A DNA stretch of 64,000 nt from Uliginosibacterium gangwonense DSM 18521 (GTDB lineage Bacteria; Pseudomonadota; Gammaproteobacteria; Burkholderiales; Rhodocyclaceae): assembly GCF_000373965.1 (NCBI RefSeq), contig NZ_KB892865.1, positions 196,893 through 260,892 on the forward strand, given 5' to 3'. A program made the translations under genes and the position numbers. How positions within the stretch are numbered: position 1 is the first letter of the stretch; each line of letters begins with the position of its first letter. Of the stretch, positions 43,544 through 54,340 are shown piece by piece. The notes under the pieces were generated by a model, which did no database searches, was not told where the DNA came from, and worked only from the letters and a program-made list of their open reading frames with translations.

Positions 43544-45859
43544 CTAGAACACTGATCCAATCTGGAACTGCAAACTTTGGGTCTGGTCCCCTGGCTTCTT
43601 CACCAGTGGTTTCCCGAAACTGAAGGACAACGGCCCGATAGGCGAAGTCCAGCTCAAGGCGAAACCAGCGCCCACCCGAATATCCGTAGAGTGTGCATAA
43701 GTATTGTTCGCTCCGCTAGCCCCCCATAGGGAACCTGCATCGATAAACGCACTCATGCGCATGGCGGCGTTCTTTTCCTTCATCCCCGGCACAGGGAAGA
43801 ACAATTCCGCCGTGGCCAGGGCCCGACGCGTGCCGCCAAGCGACTGACTGGTCTCGTTGCCACTGGCGTCATGCACCCTGGGGCCGAGCGAATTGTCCTT
43901 GAAGGTACGCAAGGAGCCAATCCCCCCCGCGTAGTAGTTTTTGTAGAAAGGCACACCTTGGCCGCCGTATGCCTGGACAGAGCCCATCTGCCCACTCAAC
44001 ATCAGGGCGTAGCCGGAGGCAATCGGGGTGAAATGCTGAATCTGGTAGGTCAGGCGCGTGTAACGCAAATCCATCGGCGGGGTGGCAACTTCCAGGCCCA
44101 GTTGCTGATAGATCCCGGAGGTCGGCGTCACTGAACTGTCCCGCGTATCGTTGGCCCAGGCCACCGAGGAGGACAGGGTCGTGTTGGTCGGCCCGAATTT
44201 TTCAACGAAGTCCTTGTACTGCTGCGGGCTGTCGTCATAGATACTGATCCGGGTGCGGTCAAAGGACTCACCCAGGAAAATGGTATCGTTCAAAGAAATC
44301 GGGATACCAAAGCGCACGCCGCCAGAATCCGTGTGGGTTGCGTAGCGGCCAATCGAGGTTGACTGGGAGTCAACCATCTTCTGCGCCAAGTCGAAGCTGC
44401 GGCTCACCCCATCCTTGGTCCAGTAAGGATCGGTGAAAGACCCCGCCAGGGTGCGCGCTGTCGAGCCATTGGAGATGGTGATCGATGCGGCATTCCCCGT
44501 ACCAAACAGGTTGGTTTGCGAGATTGAGCCATTGAGCACGAACTTGTCAGTCTGCGAGTAGCCCACCCCGGCGGACAGCGTACCGGTGGAGCGCTCCTTG
44601 ACGGAGACATTCACATCCACCTGATCCGTCGTCCCCTCCACGGGAAGGGTATCCATGGTGACATCGCTGAAGTTGCCCGTCCGCTCAATACGCTTCTTGG
44701 ATTCATCCAGCTTCTGGCGGTCAAACAACGAATTTTCGAACTGGATCAGCTCCCGGCGGACAACCTCATCACGCGTCTTGGCATTACCCAACACGTTGAT
44801 GCGGTTAACATACACCCGACGCCCCGGATCAACGAAGAAGGTCAGTGCAACTTCTTTCTTCTTGTCATCCACATCAGGCGAAGCATTGACGTTGGCAAAC
44901 GCGTAACCGTCGTTGCTCAGGCGATCAGCCAGCGCCTTTGAAATATCGTTGATCTTGGCGCGGGAATAGATGTCGCCACGCTTGATCTTGACGAGCTTGC
45001 GCAGATCCTTTTCCGGCACCACCAGATCACCGGCCAGCCGGATGGAAGACAGCTTGTATTGCTCGCCTTCGCTGATGGTCAGCGAGATGTATACATCCTT
45101 TTTGTCCGGTGTGATCGACACCTGGGAAGATTCAACATTGAAGTTGATATAGCCCCGGTCCATGTACCAGGAGCGAACTTCTTCAATGTCCCCTTGCAGC
45201 TTCTGCTTGGAATACTTGTCGTCCTGGAACAGGTCGTACCAGCTCCCGGTCTCTTCCAGATTCATCAAGCCAAGAAGTTGCTTTTCCTTGAATGCCTTGG
45301 CACCCAGGATGCGGATGCTCTTGATCTTGGCCTCATCGCCTTCGGTAATCTCGAAGTTGATCGCCACCCGGTTGCGCTCCTGTGGCGACACGGTTGTCTT
45401 GACCGAAGCGGAGTAAAAACTCTTGGTCAGATACAGGCGCTTGATTTCCTGCTCGGCGCGCTCAAGCTGGGAACGGTCAAAGGTACGGGATTCTGCAATG
45501 CCAACTTCCTTGAGCCCCTTGAGCAGATTCTCCGAGTCAAATTCCTTGTTGCCCGAGAAGGCGATCTGGGAGATGGCAGGCCGTTCATCCACCACCACGA
45601 CCAGCACTTCTTTGTCGACCTCAATGCGCACATCCTTGAAGAAGCCCGTGGCATATAGGGTTTTGATGGCCCGGGAAACCGCCGCATCATCGACCTTGTC
45701 ACCTACCTTGATGGGCAGGTAGTTGAACACCGTACCGGCATCGGTACGTTGCATCCCCTCGACACGGATGTCCTTCACTACGAAAGGCGCCGCAGCAAAC
45801 ACCAGGGGAGAAAACAGGGCGCATACCCCTGCCGAAATAGCAGTAAGAGATCTGGACAT
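43544..45859 (-). CDS. bamA: Outer membrane assembly factor BamA
   Basis: 771-residue core of the BAM complex. Signal peptide about 1-23 (LVFAAAP), five POTRA domains to about residue 420, and a 16-strand barrel ending in FQIGSVF with the C-terminal Phe. The lid motif appears as VRFGIPIS and the barrel RGF-like region as SLRTFKDNSLGPR: the canonical VRGF reads LRTF here. ATG 45859 shares a base with the rseP stop (TGATG); a longer upstream frame lies within rseP. Confidence 0.95.
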   Translation of the reverse strand: MSRSLTAISAGVCALFSPLVFAAAPFVVKDIRVEGMQRTDAGTVFNYLPIKVGDKVDDAAVSRAIKTLYATGFFKDVRIEVDKEVLVVVVDERPAISQIAFSGNKEFDSENLLKGLKEVGIAESRTFDRSQLERAEQEIKRLYLTKSFYSASVKTTVSPQERNRVAINFEITEGDEAKIKSIRILGAKAFKEKQLLGLMNLEETGSWYDLFQDDKYSKQKLQGDIEEVRSWYMDRGYINFNVESSQVSITPDKKDVYISLTISEGEQYKLSSIRLAGDLVVPEKDLRKLVKIKRGDIYSRAKINDISKALADRLSNDGYAFANVNASPDVDDKKKEVALTFFVDPGRRVYVNRINVLGNAKTRDEVVRRELIQFENSLFDRQKLDESKKRIERTGNFSDVTMDTLPVEGTTDQVDVNVSVKERSTGTLSAGVGYSQTDKFVLNGSISQTNLFGTGNAASITISNGSTARTLAGSFTDPYWTKDGVSRSFDLAQKMVDSQSTSIGRYATHTDSGGVRFGIPISLNDTIFLGESFDRTRISIYDDSPQQYKDFVEKFGPTNTTLSSSVAWANDTRDSSVTPTSGIYQQLGLEVATPPMDLRYTRLTYQIQHFTPIASGYALMLSGQMGSVQAYGGQGVPFYKNYYAGGIGSLRTFKDNSLGPRVHDASGNETSQSLGGTRRALATAELFFPVPGMKEKNAAMRMSAFIDAGSLWGASGANNTYAHSTDIRVGAGFALSWTSPIGPLSFSFGKPLVKKPGDQTQSLQFQIGSVF

Positions 45860-47235
45860 CAGCCGAAGAAGAAGCGATTGAAATCGTTGAAAAACGCCAA
45901 AGCCATCATACCTGCCAGGAGTGCCATACCCACCCGCTGCCCGTACTCTTCGATGCGCTCTGGCAAAGGTTTGCCACGAACGAACTCTGCCGCATGATAC
46001 AGCAAGTGTCCGCCATCCAGAATCGGGATGGGGAGAAGATTCAAAACCCCGATACTTACACTGATCAAGGCCAGGAATTGGAGATAGGCCCCAAGTCCTG
46101 CACTGGCACTCTTGCCTGCATAATCCGCAATGGTGACTGGCCCGCTCACATTCCGCATGGAAATGTGGCCTGTCACAATACGCCACATGGCCTTCAAGGA
46201 AAACAGGGACATATCCCAGGTCTGCCGCACGCCATACACCAGGCCATCTGCAAGGCCGTAGCGCACCTCGATGGCTGCGCGTGAATACGCGGCCTGGAAG
46301 GCATCAGGATCAGGCTTGCACTTGACCCCCAGCATGAACTGCTTGCTCTTGCTGTCCTGCAAGGGGTGCACGGCAAATGCATATTGCTGGCCCTGGCGCA
46401 AAGCATTTACTTGCAATGTTTTACCCGCAGAAGCCGACACGATGCGCACCAAAACTGCAAGATTGCTAATTTTTCGCCCGTCTACCGACAGGATCTCGTC
46501 CCCGGCTTTCAACCCGGCCTGGGCCGCAGGCGACTTATCCTGGAAACTGTCGATCACCGCCGGAATATTGAAGTCCAGCGCCAGAGACCCCGCCCCCAAT
46601 TGGGACAAGGGGTCAGGCGCAGTCTCATCAAGGACAACCGCACTGGTATCAAGGCGCAAGCCTCCAACCGGTACGCCGCCGCGATCCACCGACAGGATCG
46701 CAGTCTGCCCGCCCACGGCCTGATCTACGACCTGCATCTTGAAGTCCGACCAGCCCCGAACGCTCTGCCCGCTCACCTCAACGATCCGGTCACCCGGCTG
46801 TACGCCCGCCTGGGCAAACGCCGATTGCGGGGTCACGTCACTCACCACGGCAGGCAGGTCTTGCGTGCCAACGCAGGCAAATCCCCAATAGATCACGGCA
46901 GCAAGCAGCAGATTGGCAAATGGCCCTGCCAGCACAATCAGACTGCGCTTGTAGAGCACCTGGGTGTGAAAGGCCCGGCCACGATCCGCCTCAGGCACCT
47001 CATCGCCATCACTCTCACCGAGCATCTTGACGTAGCCGCCCAGTGGAATGGCCGAAATCGCCCACTCAGTCTGGTCCGGCCCGATACGCCAAGACTTGAC
47101 GATCCGCCCGAAACCCAGCGAAAAACGCAGAACCTTGACTCCGCACAGACGGGCCACAAGGAAGTGTCCCAGTTCATGCACCGTCACCAGGATGGCGATG
47201 GCCACCACAAAGGCGAGGATGTATTGTAGAAGCAT
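45859..47235 (-). CDS. rseP: Intramembrane zinc protease RseP
   Basis: Site-2 protease cleaving anti-sigma factor RseA and signal peptide remnants. 458 residues with HELGH in the first membrane segment, AIPLGGYVKMLGE, two tandem PDZ domains (about 120-305; ALAGVQPGDRIVEV-like and GLKAGDEILSVDG) and the second metal motif NLLPIPILDGGHL near the C-terminus. Located between dxr and bamA. Confidence 0.95.
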   Translation of the reverse strand: MLLQYILAFVVAIAILVTVHELGHFLVARLCGVKVLRFSLGFGRIVKSWRIGPDQTEWAISAIPLGGYVKMLGESDGDEVPEADRGRAFHTQVLYKRSLIVLAGPFANLLLAAVIYWGFACVGTQDLPAVVSDVTPQSAFAQAGVQPGDRIVEVSGQSVRGWSDFKMQVVDQAVGGQTAILSVDRGGVPVGGLRLDTSAVVLDETAPDPLSQLGAGSLALDFNIPAVIDSFQDKSPAAQAGLKAGDEILSVDGRKISNLAVLVRIVSASAGKTLQVNALRQGQQYAFAVHPLQDSKSKQFMLGVKCKPDPDAFQAAYSRAAIEVRYGLADGLVYGVRQTWDMSLFSLKAMWRIVTGHISMRNVSGPVTIADYAGKSASAGLGAYLQFLALISVSIGVLNLLPIPILDGGHLLYHAAEFVRGKPLPERIEEYGQRVGMALLAGMMALAFFNDFNRFFFG

Positions 47236-47246
47236 GCTTAGCCCTC

Positions 47247-48425
47247 CTAGCGGTAACGGACTATCTCTTCACGTGCAAAGTTCCTGGCCGCAGCGTCTGC
47301 GGCCAAAATAGTTTCCAGATCGGGGGCCGCCGAACAGTCGGCACGCTCCAATACAGCCCCTACCACTCTGGCGATGTCACTGTAACCCAGTTCGTTGTTG
47401 AGAAAGGCGGCCACGGCCACTTCGTTGGCGGCATTCATGACCGCCGGGGCCAGACCGCCCGTGCGCAAAGCGGCATACGCCAACGCCAGACAAGGGAAAC
47501 GCTCCAGATCCGGCGCTTCAAAACTCAGGCGCCCCTGCTTGACCAGATCCAGGCTGCTCACCCCCGAGGCCATCCGCTCCGGATAAGCCAGAGCATGGGC
47601 AATCGGCGTGCGCATATCCGGGTTGCCCAACTGAGCAATCACTGAGCCATCGTTGTACTCGACCATGGAGTGGATCACGCTCTCGGGGTGGATCAGCACT
47701 TCAATGCGATCAGCCCCGACCCCGAACAACCAGCTGGCCTCAATGACCTCCAAGCCCTTGTTCATCATGGTGGCTGAATCCACCGAAATCTTGCGCCCCA
47801 TCACCCAGTTCGGGTGGGCGCAGGCCTGATCAGGGGTGACATCGCGCAGGCTTTCTACGCTACGGGTACGGAACGGCCCGCCGGAGGCCGTGAGGATCAC
47901 CTTGCGGACGCCGCAATGCTGCAAACCGTAATCAAACTCATCTGGCAGCGATTGGAAAACCGCGTTGTGTTCGCTGTCGATGGGCAGGAGTACCGCCCCC
48001 GAATCCCGGATAGCCGACATGAACAGGTCACCCGCCATCACAAGGGCTTCCTTGTTCGCCAACAGCACCCGCTTGCCCGCGCGCGCAGCCGCCATGCAGG
48101 CACCCAGCCCCGCAGCCCCCACAATGGCGGCCATCACGGTGGTCACCTCGGGAGCAGATGCCACCTGCTCCAAGGCCTGTGGGCCATGAAGCACCTGGAC
48201 GGGGTTCCCACCCAGCAGCGCACGCAACTCTTCGGCATCCCCGGCGGACCCCACCACGGCATACTGCGGATGGTGCAGGTGGCACAGATCGGCCAATTTG
48301 CCCACCTGACGCATCGCCGTCAGCGCAAAGACTTCAAAACGCTCAGGGTGTCTTGCCAGAACATCCAGCGTACTGCCACCGATAGAACCGGTGGCCCCCA
48401 GAATCGTGACCCGTTGTTTTTGCAT
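47247..48425 (-). CDS. dxr: DXP reductoisomerase
   Basis: Makes methylerythritol phosphate in isoprenoid synthesis. 392 residues, start [16 protein letters not shown] (NADPH motif) with AGAGG upstream; [33 protein letters not shown], and [19 protein letters not shown] are conserved. ATG 48425 leaves a 20-base gap after cdsA. Confidence 0.96.
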   Translation of the reverse strand: MQKQRVTILGATGSIGGSTLDVLARHPERFEVFALTAMRQVGKLADLCHLHHPQYAVVGSAGDAEELRALLGGNPVQVLHGPQALEQVASAPEVTTVMAAIVGAAGLGACMAAARAGKRVLLANKEALVMAGDLFMSAIRDSGAVLLPIDSEHNAVFQSLPDEFDYGLQHCGVRKVILTASGGPFRTRSVESLRDVTPDQACAHPNWVMGRKISVDSATMMNKGLEVIEASWLFGVGADRIEVLIHPESVIHSMVEYNDGSVIAQLGNPDMRTPIAHALAYPERMASGVSSLDLVKQGRLSFEAPDLERFPCLALAYAALRTGGLAPAVMNAANEVAVAAFLNNELGYSDIARVVGAVLERADCSAAPDLETILAADAAARNFAREEIVRYR

Positions 48426-48445
48426 AGCAGCCTCTGTGCCGGGGT

Positions 48446-49264
48446 TCAAAAGTATTGCCACGCCGCCAACAAGGCCCCGGCCAAGGGCAGGGTTGATAAC
48501 ATGCTGTCAATGCGATCAAGCACGCCCCCATGTCCGGGCAAAAGCGTACCGCTGTCTTTCACCCCGGCTTTGCGCTTGATGAAGGATTCAAACAGATCAC
48601 CCTCAACGCTGGCCAAGGCATACACGACGGCAAACAGGATCACGCTGATCAAACCGATCCTGGCTGAAACCTGGGGTACCGCCCAGATTGCACAGGCCAC
48701 AAAAAAGATCAGTACCCCGGCGACGCCACCGTAAAACCCTTCCCAGCTTTTCCCTGGGCTGATGTTGGGCGCGAGCTTGCGCTTGCCAAATTTGCGCCCT
48801 ACAAAGAACGCCGCAATATCCGCCACACAAACCGCCAGAATCGCCAACACCAACAGGCCGGGATGAGCCCGTTTGAGTTCAACCATGGCCAGACTGGTCG
48901 GGACGAACAGGGTGATGCCTACCAGATAGGCCATTGAACCGCCACGCAGATCGGGCTTGATATACAACCAGCTGGATGCGGTGAAGGCCCAGAAGAAGAC
49001 CGAGCACAAGTAGATGCACAGCAGAATCATCAAGCCATCGCCATGCGGAGGATGAAAGCCAACCAGCACCACCGGCAGTACAGCCAGCGCGGCCAACACG
49101 ATAGTGCCGTTACGCGACAAGGAGAGCAAAGCCCCCCACTCACGCACGCCTAACGCCACCACTGCCGCAACCACGATGCTCCAGATCTGCACTGGTAGAA
49201 AGAAGATCCCCAACAAAACCAGGACCCCCAGGATGAGTGCCGTTACAACCCGCTGCTTGAGCAT
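48446..49264 (-). CDS. cdsA: Phosphatidate cytidylyltransferase
   Basis: Makes CDP-diacylglycerol for phospholipid synthesis. 272-residue membrane protein with about seven hydrophobic segments and the signature [25 protein letters not shown] near the C-terminus. 24 bases after uppS. Confidence 0.95.
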   Translation of the reverse strand: MLKQRVVTALILGVLVLLGIFFLPVQIWSIVVAAVVALGVREWGALLSLSRNGTIVLAALAVLPVVLVGFHPPHGDGLMILLCIYLCSVFFWAFTASSWLYIKPDLRGGSMAYLVGITLFVPTSLAMVELKRAHPGLLVLAILAVCVADIAAFFVGRKFGKRKLAPNISPGKSWEGFYGGVAGVLIFFVACAIWAVPQVSARIGLISVILFAVVYALASVEGDLFESFIKRKAGVKDSGTLLPGHGGVLDRIDSMLSTLPLAGALLAAWQYF

Positions 49265-49288
49265 GCGTGCCAGTCTCCAGTCAAAATG

Positions 49289-50044
49289 TCAGGCATCCCC
49301 CAACTGCTCGCTGGTGCGCCCAAAGCGACGCTCCCGCCCCCGAAACGACGCCAGCGCTGCATCGAAGGCCGCTTCGTTGAACTCAGGCCACAAACAATCG
49401 GTGAAATAGAATTCGGTGTAGGCCAGTTGCCAGAGCAGGAAATTGCTCACCCGCTGCTCGCCCCCGGTACGGATGAAAAGATCGGGCTCTGGCAAATCGG
49501 CCAGACACAGATGCTGCGCCAGATCTTCTTCGGTAAAAGGCTCCTGCCGCCCCGGCTGAGCCGCCAGCATGGCGTTCATCGCGTTCATGATGTCCCAGCG
49601 CCCGCCATAGTTGGCAGCAATCGACAAGGTCAGCGCGGTATTGGCCGCCGTCAAGCTTTCCGCCTCGGCAATGGCCGCCCGCAAGCCGGCATCGAAGCGG
49701 GAGCAGTCACCAATGATACGGAGGCGGATATTGTTCTTGTGCAGCCGCTTGACCTCTTCGCGCAAGGCGGTGAGGAACAACTGCATGAGGAAGGAGACTT
49801 CGTCGGCAGGGCGCCGCCAGTTCTCGGAACTGAAGGCGAACAAGGTCAGGTTGGGAACGCCGCGCTTGATGCACAACTGCACGACATTACGCACCGTATC
49901 CAGGCCGCGTTTATGCCCCGCCACCCTGGGCATCAGGCGCTTGCGCGCCCAGCGCCCATTGCCATCCATCACGATGGCAATGTGTTGAGGAACGTCGGAG
50001 CGTGTAGGAATTCCCCGCGTAGAGCTGATCAATGATGACAGCAT
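49289..50044 (-). CDS. uppS: Undecaprenyl diphosphate synthase
   Basis: Cis-prenyltransferase making the lipid carrier for peptidoglycan and O-antigen. 251 residues with [13 protein letters not shown] (catalytic Asp), [24 protein letters not shown], and the C-terminal [19 protein letters not shown]. Confidence 0.96.
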   Translation of the reverse strand: MLSSLISSTRGIPTRSDVPQHIAIVMDGNGRWARKRLMPRVAGHKRGLDTVRNVVQLCIKRGVPNLTLFAFSSENWRRPADEVSFLMQLFLTALREEVKRLHKNNIRLRIIGDCSRFDAGLRAAIAEAESLTAANTALTLSIAANYGGRWDIMNAMNAMLAAQPGRQEPFTEEDLAQHLCLADLPEPDLFIRTGGEQRVSNFLLWQLAYTEFYFTDCLWPEFNEAAFDAALASFRGRERRFGRTSEQLGDA

Positions 50045-50072
50045 GAATGCACAGCTCCGCTTGGGGAACTCG

Positions 50073-50630
50073 TTATACCTGCATCAAATCCTGCTCTTTT
50101 TGAGCAAGAAGTTTATCGGCTTCGCCAATGTGTTTGTCGGTGAGCTTTTGCACATCGTCCTGGGCACGACGCTCATCGTCTTCCGAGATCGTCTTGGCCT
50201 TGACCGCATCCTTGAGCGCATTGTTGGCGTCACGGCGCAGGTTGCGGATCGCCACGCGGGCGTTCTCGGCTTCGCTGCGCACGATCTTGATCATATCCTT
50301 GCGACGCTCTTCGGTCAGCATGGGCATCGGCACACGCACGATATCACCCATCGTAGCCGGGTTCAGGCCCAGGTCCGAGTCACGGATCGCCTTTTCCACC
50401 TTGGCGATCATGTTCTTTTCCCAAGGCTGCACGCCGATCGTGCGCGCATCAAGCAGATTGATGTTGGCCACCTGTGCAATCGGGGTCGGATTGCCGTAGT
50501 AATCGACCATGACGTGGTCCAGCAGACCAGTGTGGGCACGGCCCGTGCGCACCTTGCCGAGGTCATTCTTCAAGGCCTCGATCGACTTCTGCATCTTCTG
50601 TTCGGTGTTTTTCTTGAGTTCAGGAATCAT
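50073..50630 (-). CDS. frr: Ribosome recycling factor
   Basis: 185 residues, the usual family length, starting [18 protein letters not shown], with [13 protein letters not shown] and [16 protein letters not shown]. Two neighbouring ATGs (50630 and 50633) follow AAAGGG; the spacing favours 50630. It lies 11 bases after pyrH. Confidence 0.96.
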   Translation of the reverse strand: MIPELKKNTEQKMQKSIEALKNDLGKVRTGRAHTGLLDHVMVDYYGNPTPIAQVANINLLDARTIGVQPWEKNMIAKVEKAIRDSDLGLNPATMGDIVRVPMPMLTEERRKDMIKIVRSEAENARVAIRNLRRDANNALKDAVKAKTISEDDERRAQDDVQKLTDKHIGEADKLLAQKEQDLMQV

Positions 50631-50641
50631 CATCAGCCCTT

Positions 50642-51355
50642 TCAAATATGCACCAACGTGCCTTCGTCTTCACCCTTGATGATGCGCATCAACGCACCCG
50701 GCTTGAAGATGCTGAAAACCTTGATCGGCAGGCGCTGATCGCGGCACAGTGCAAAAGCGGTGGCATCCATCACCTGCAGATTGCGGGCAATCGCCTCATC
50801 AAAAGAGATCTTGGAAAAACGGGTTGCAGCCGGATCTTTCTTCGGGTCTGCACTATAGATACCGTCGACCTTGGTCGCCTTGAGCACAATCTCGGCTTCC
50901 ATCTCGGTGCCACGCAGGGCGGCAGCCGTATCGGTCGTAAAGAAGGGGTTGCCGGTACCCGCTGCGAAGATCACCACTTTGCCCTCTTCGAGGTAGCGGA
51001 TCGCCTTGCCACGGATATAGGGCTCAACCACCTGTTCGACGTTGAGCGCGGATTGCACGCGGGCGGCAACACCTGCCACGCGCATCGCATCTCCCAGCGC
51101 CATCGCATTCATGATGGTTGCCAGCATGCCCATGTAATCGGCAGTGGCGCGGTCCATACCGGAAGCCGCGCCAGCCATGCCGCGAAAAATGTTGCCGCCG
51201 CCGATGACGATACCCACTTCGACACCGAGTCGGGATACCTCCGCGACCTCTGCCACAATCCGGGAAACAACCCCCTGGTTGATGCCATAGGCATCATCAC
51301 CCATTAGTGCTTCGCCAGACAGTTTGAGAAGAATTCGCTTGTATGCAGCGGCCAT
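50642..51355 (-). CDS. pyrH: UMP kinase
   Basis: Hexameric UMP kinase of the amino acid kinase family, 237 residues, with [39 protein letters not shown] and [14 protein letters not shown]. Confidence 0.97.
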   Translation of the reverse strand: MAAAYKRILLKLSGEALMGDDAYGINQGVVSRIVAEVAEVSRLGVEVGIVIGGGNIFRGMAGAASGMDRATADYMGMLATIMNAMALGDAMRVAGVAARVQSALNVEQVVEPYIRGKAIRYLEEGKVVIFAAGTGNPFFTTDTAAALRGTEMEAEIVLKATKVDGIYSADPKKDPAATRFSKISFDEAIARNLQVMDATAFALCRDQRLPIKVFSIFKPGALMRIIKGEDEGTLVHI

Positions 51356-51380
51356 TTATCGCTCCTGTTTTATGCTCCGA

Positions 51381-52280
51381 TCAACGAGATTGTGCAGCAG
51401 CGGCAGCCTGGGCTGCTACTTCTGCGGCGAAGTCATTCACCTTCTTCTCTATGCCTTCACCCACAACGTACAGCGTAAAGCTTGCCACGGAAGCGGACTT
51501 GGCCTTGAGCAGCTGCTCAATGGTCTGCTTGCCATCTTCAGCCTTGACGAAGACTTGGCTCAGCAAGGTCACTTCCTTGAGGAACTTCTGCACGCTGCCT
51601 TCGGCAATCTTCTCGATCATGGCTTCTGGCTTGCCAGCTTCGCGGGCCTTTTCAACAGCCACACGACGCTCGGTTTCGATCAATGCAGCGTCCACACCGG
51701 TGGAGTCCAGCGCCTTGGGCTTGGAAGCGGCGATGTGCATGGCGATGTCGCGGGCCACGGCTTCGTCGCTACCCACCAGGTCAACCAGCACGCCAATCTT
51801 GGCGCCACCGTGGATGTAGGCCGCCACGTGCCCCTTGGCTTCAATGCGTTGGAAGCGGCGGATGGTCATGTTCTCACCGATCTTACCAACCAGCGTGGTA
51901 CGCACGGCTTCAACCGTGGAGCCTTGCAGCGGCAGGGCGGACAGAGCAGCCACGTCGGCTGGATTCTGGGTGGCGATCAATTCGGCCACCGCCTTGGTGA
52001 AGGCCAGGAAGTCGTCGTTCTTGGCCACAAAGTCGGTTTCGCAGTTGACTTCCACAATGGCAGCCAGCTTGCCATCGGCAGCGATGTAGGTGCCGACGAT
52101 GCCTTCAGCCGTCACGCGGGAAGCAGCCTGGGTTGCCTTGGTCCCGAGCTTGACGCGCAGGATTTCTTCAGCTTTGACCATATCGCCATCGGCTTCGGTC
52201 AGTGCCTTTTTGCATTGCATCATCGGTGCGTCGGTCTTTGCACGCAGCTCAGCCACCATGCTTGCGGTAATTGCCGCCAT
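51381..52280 (-). CDS. tsf: Elongation factor Ts
   Basis: Nucleotide exchange factor for EF-Tu. 299 residues: N-terminal UBA-like domain, [16 protein letters not shown], and the EF-Tu contact motif [24 protein letters not shown] precedes ATG 52280. Confidence 0.97.
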   Translation of the reverse strand: MAAITASMVAELRAKTDAPMMQCKKALTEADGDMVKAEEILRVKLGTKATQAASRVTAEGIVGTYIAADGKLAAIVEVNCETDFVAKNDDFLAFTKAVAELIATQNPADVAALSALPLQGSTVEAVRTTLVGKIGENMTIRRFQRIEAKGHVAAYIHGGAKIGVLVDLVGSDEAVARDIAMHIAASKPKALDSTGVDAALIETERRVAVEKAREAGKPEAMIEKIAEGSVQKFLKEVTLLSQVFVKAEDGKQTIEQLLKAKSASVASFTLYVVGEGIEKKVNDFAAEVAAQAAAAAQSR

Positions 52281-52320
52281 GATCACTCCTGAATTCTAAA
52301 AATTTGAGACTAAAACGACA

Positions 52321-52355
52321 GTTGGCAGCGCAAGGACTCCCTCACCACTGCCAAC
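52321..52355 (-). terminator. Hairpin between rpsB and tsf, possible attenuator
   Basis: In the transcript GTTGGCAG and CTGCCAAC pair over a 19-base loop, followed by TGTCGTTTT. This may partly terminate or attenuate transcription between rpsB and tsf, as is known at this junction in enterobacteria. Confidence 0.5.
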
Positions 52356-52421
52356 CACCGTGCCACCTGGCCGCCCTACAACACTTGCGGCAGCCTGGGC
52401 GGCGAGTATCCGGTAACGGTA

Positions 52422-53171
52422 TTACGCCTGTTCGGCGTTGTCTTGCACTTCGACGAATTCGTCGGAAACCGCAGCGACAATGTCCGCAACCGCGTTGTTC
52501 TTGCCTTCGAGCACTGCATCGGCCACGCCTTGGGAATACAGGCGGATCGCGCGGCTGGAGTCATCGTTGCCGGGGATCACGTAATCCACGCCTTCCGGGG
52601 AGTGGTTGGTATCCACCACGCCGATGACGGGAATGCCCAGCTTCTTGGCTTCGGTCACAGCAATCTTGTGGTAGCCAACGTCGATCACGAAGATCGCGTC
52701 AGGCAGGCCGCCCATGTCCTTGATGCCGCCCAGGCTCTTTTGCAGCTTTTCCAGCTCGCGCTGGGACATCAGGATTTCCTTCTTGGACAGACGTTCGATG
52801 GAGCCATCTTCGAACATTTGTTCCATATCCTTCAGGCGCTTGATCGAGCCCTTGACCGTCTTGAAGTTGGTCAGCATACCGCCGAGCCAGCGCTCGTCAA
52901 CGTAGGGCATGCCAGCGCGTTGTGCTTCTTCAGCCAGAATCTCACGAGCTTGACGCTTGGTGCCCACGAACAGCACGGTGCCACGGTTGGCAGCCAGCTT
53001 CTTCACGAAAGCCATGGCTTCGTTGTACTTGGACAGCGTCTTCTCAAGGTTGACGATGTGGATCTTGTTGCGATGACCGAAGATATAGGGGGCCATCTTG
53101 GGGTTCCAGAAGCGGGTTTGGTGGCCGAAGTGGACACCGGCTTCCAGCATTTGACGCATGGTGACAGACAT
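52422..53171 (-). CDS. rpsB: Small subunit ribosomal protein uS2
   Basis: 249 residues with [52 protein letters not shown] and [19 protein letters not shown]. First gene of the large minus-strand operon. A short acidic tail ([12 protein letters not shown]) ends it. Confidence 0.97.
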   Translation of the reverse strand: MSVTMRQMLEAGVHFGHQTRFWNPKMAPYIFGHRNKIHIVNLEKTLSKYNEAMAFVKKLAANRGTVLFVGTKRQAREILAEEAQRAGMPYVDERWLGGMLTNFKTVKGSIKRLKDMEQMFEDGSIERLSKKEILMSQRELEKLQKSLGGIKDMGGLPDAIFVIDVGYHKIAVTEAKKLGIPVIGVVDTNHSPEGVDYVIPGNDDSSRAIRLYSQGVADAVLEGKNNAVADIVAAVSDEFVEVQDNAEQA

Positions 53172-53341
53172 TCAATACTCCAATAGAGACAGGGTTATCC
53201 TCCGCCCGCCGTGGCACCCTGGTCAGGCGCCTTGCTGCATGCGGCTAAGCATGCAGACCCATGTTCGGCAAGCGTGTGAAATAGCCGGAAAGCGGCTTTG
53301 CAGCATCTTCCCGACCTAGGCCCATATGGGCTTAGCCCGCA
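53172..53341 (-). promoter_or_regulatory. Structured rpsB 5' leader
   Basis: About 165 transcribed bases before rpsB with several perfect inverted repeats: GCCCATATGGGC near the start (about 53323-53334), AGCCG/CGGCT at about 53283-53297, and an 8-bp stem CTGCATGC/GCATGCAG at 53235-53256. Long structured rpsB leaders bind S2 to autoregulate rpsB-tsf in other proteobacteria; the same role is inferred here. Confidence 0.5.
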
Positions 53342-53371
53342 ATTATAGCCGTATCACCCCGTATTGCTCAA
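53342..53371 (-). promoter_or_regulatory. Sigma-70 promoter of rpsB operon
   Basis: On the minus strand TTGAGC, 18 bases, perfect TATAAT (53342-53347). The next promoter-scale gap in the downstream operon is far away, so this may drive the translation and envelope genes to lpxB. Confidence 0.75.
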
Positions 53372-53499
53372 GTCCGGCCATCCTGCGCACCCGGGCAGAA
53401 AGAGCAGACCCGCGCCGATGGCTTGCTGCCTGGATTGCCGCAAACCTGCAACTGCGTTAGCCTAACCGGCTTCAAACATAAAATGCTGCACACACCAAA

Positions 53500-54336
53500 A
53501 TGGGCATCATCATCAAGACCCCCGACGAAATCGCCCGCATGCGCATCGCCTGCCGCCTCGCCTCCGAGGTGCTCGATTACATCACCCCGTTCGTCAAGCC
53601 CGGCGTCACCACCGAAGAGCTGGATCGCCTCTGTCACGAATACATGGTCGAGGAACAAGGCTGTGTCCCAGCGCCTTTGCATTATGCGCCACCGGGCTAC
53701 ACGCCCTACCCCAAGTCGATCTGCACCTCGATCAACCATCAGGTCTGCCACGGCATTCCCGGCCCCAAGGCGCTCAAGCGCGGGGATATTGTCAATCTGG
53801 ACATCACCGTCATCAAGGATGGTTTCCATGGCGACACCAGCCGGATGTTCATTGTGGGCGACGAAGGCAGCATTCTGGCCAAGCGCCTGTGTCAGATCAC
53901 CTATGAATGCCTCTGGTTGGGCATTGAGAAGGTCAAACCTGGTGCGCAACTGGGCGACATCGGGCACGCCATCCAGCAGTACGCCGAAAACGCAGGCTTC
54001 TCGGTAGTGCAGGAATTCTGTGGCCATGGCATTGGTCGCAAGTTCCACGAAGAACCCCAGGTGGTGCACTTTGGCATCCCTGGCACAGGTGTGCGCCTAC
54101 GCGAAGGCATGATCTTTACCATTGAACCAATGATCAACGCGGGCAAGGCGGCCATCTCGCCACTGCCGGATGGCTGGACCATTGTTACCAAAGACCGCTC
54201 GCTCTCGGCACAATGGGAACACACCTTGCTTGTAACGGCTGATGGCGTAGAGGTACTCACCGTCTCTGCCGGGTCGCCAGCACGCCCGGCGAGCATCGCC
54301 ACCGCCAAGGAAATCATCGTCCCCACTTTCGCCTGA
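53500..54336 (+). CDS. map: Methionine aminopeptidase, type I
   Basis: Removes N-terminal Met. 278 residues, IIIKTPDEIARMRIA, metal ligands in LDITVIKDGFHGDTS, FCGHGIGRKFHEEPQV, TIEPMIN and WEHTLLVT. Divergent from rpsB and followed by glnD four bases later, a common arrangement. Confidence 0.97.
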   Translation: MGIIIKTPDEIARMRIACRLASEVLDYITPFVKPGVTTEELDRLCHEYMVEEQGCVPAPLHYAPPGYTPYPKSICTSINHQVCHGIPGPKALKRGDIVNLDITVIKDGFHGDTSRMFIVGDEGSILAKRLCQITYECLWLGIEKVKPGAQLGDIGHAIQQYAENAGFSVVQEFCGHGIGRKFHEEPQVVHFGIPGTGVRLREGMIFTIEPMINAGKAAISPLPDGWTIVTKDRSLSAQWEHTLLVTADGVEVLTVSAGSPARPASIATAKEIIVPTFA

Positions 54337-54340
54337 TACC

